5,586 nucleotides of DNA from Rhodocyclaceae bacterium UBA6160. GTDB taxonomy: Bacteria; Pseudomonadota; Gammaproteobacteria; Burkholderiales; Rhodocyclaceae. Location: the NCBI GenBank assembly GCA_002422995.1, contig DIUK01000152.1:270-5855 (forward strand), in the 5' to 3' direction. The stretch's first letter is position 1. Every line of letters starts with the position of its first letter. The translations under genes were made by a program, and so were the position numbers. Below the pieces are notes generated by a model. That model searched no databases. It was not told the DNA's origin and saw only the letters and a program-made list of their open reading frames with translations. Below, piece after piece: positions 5,218 through 5,586 of this stretch.

Positions 5218-5586
5218 TTACTCCACAGTGACAGACTTAGCCAGGTTGCGTGGTTTATCCACATCCGTACCCTTCACCAATGCCACGTGATAAGACAACA
5301 ACTGTAACGGAATCACATGCAGCACGGGACTGAGCATTCCATAGTGTTCCGGCAGACGTAGCACATGCACACCCGGCTCTTCTTCTACCGCCGAATCAGC
5401 ATCCGCAAACACATACAACTCGCCGCCGCGTGCAGCCACTTCTTTCAAATTGGATTTCAGCTTTTCAAGTAATGCGTCATTCGGTGCAATGCTAATCACC
5501 GGCATATCTTTATCTACCAACGCTAAAGGGCCGTGTTTTAGCTCACCGGCAGGGTAGCCCTCGGCGTGGATGTAGGAAATTTCCTT
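5218..5586 (-). CDS. glmS: Glutamine-fructose-6-phosphate aminotransferase (GlmS), C-terminal part
   Basis: The minus strand encodes the last 122 residues before the TAA at 5220-5218; the N-terminal part lies beyond the right edge. The fragment begins KEISYIHAEGYPAGELKHGPLAL and ends LAKSVTVE, the hallmark C-terminus of GlmS. Equivalents of E. coli Glu488 (KEISY), His504 (KHGPL) and the C-terminal-loop Lys603 (LAKSV) are all present, so the isomerase site of the second SIS domain looks intact. The enzyme makes glucosamine-6-phosphate from fructose-6-phosphate and glutamine in the cytosol, the first step toward peptidoglycan and lipopolysaccharide amino sugars. It is convergent with the transporter operon and shows no functional link to it. 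The identification is firm; only the 5' half and any glmUS context are out of view. Confidence 0.97.
   Translation of the reverse strand, partial: KEISYIHAEGYPAGELKHGPLALVDKDMPVISIAPNDALLEKLKSNLKEVAARGGELYVFADADSAVEEEPGVHVLRLPEHYGMLSPVLHVIPLQLLSYHVALVKGTDVDKPRNLAKSVTVE

Noticed and set aside
1..5586. CRISPR array, insertion sequence or prophage
   Set aside because: No regularly spaced repeats, transposase, terminal inverted repeats with target duplications, or phage genes are visible.

Overview
The window is about half G+C and looks like chromosomal DNA of a proteobacterium, most likely a betaproteobacterium. This rests on the IcmF-type N-terminus, the small PAS/hemerythrin pair and the style of the transporter genes; no rRNA or other firm taxonomic marker is present.

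Layout from left to right. (1) On the minus strand, running off the left edge, is the N-terminal 84 residues of a cobalamin-dependent acyl-CoA mutase of the fused isobutyryl-CoA mutase type (icmF). (2) Divergent from it are two plus-strand genes: a small one-domain PAS protein (366-779) and a hemerythrin-like HHE protein (849-1406), together a plausible soluble gas/redox sensing pair. (3) A 370-nt gene-free stretch (1407-1776) holds no convincing protein gene. It folds by hand into consecutive, largely perfect stems (1485-1564, 1593-1657, 1658-1712), which suggests a structured RNA leader, a small RNA or a DNA element. (4) A compact plus-strand operon (1777-5122) encodes a complete ABC importer of the PhnD/PhnC/PhnE superfamily: periplasmic binding protein, ATPase and two paralogous permeases, spaced 2, 16 and 1 nt apart. 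The binding protein and ATPase resemble, from memory, the subgroup annotated as putative selenate importers rather than classical phosphonate importers. (5) After a 95-nt convergent gap, the C-terminal 122 residues of glucosamine-6-phosphate synthase (glmS) lie on the minus strand and run off the right edge.

How the genes work together: the four transporter genes should form one importer. The binding protein captures an oxyanion in the periplasm, the two permeases form a heterodimeric channel, and a homodimer of the ATPase drives it. icmF and glmS are metabolic neighbours with no evident functional tie to it. The parts most worth a second look are the structured region upstream of the importer, the importer's uncertain substrate, a 25-bp near-repeat placed just ahead of the PAS gene and exactly over the start of the first permease, and a PAS domain with a histidine at the FixL/DosP haem-ligand position lying beside a hemerythrin gene.
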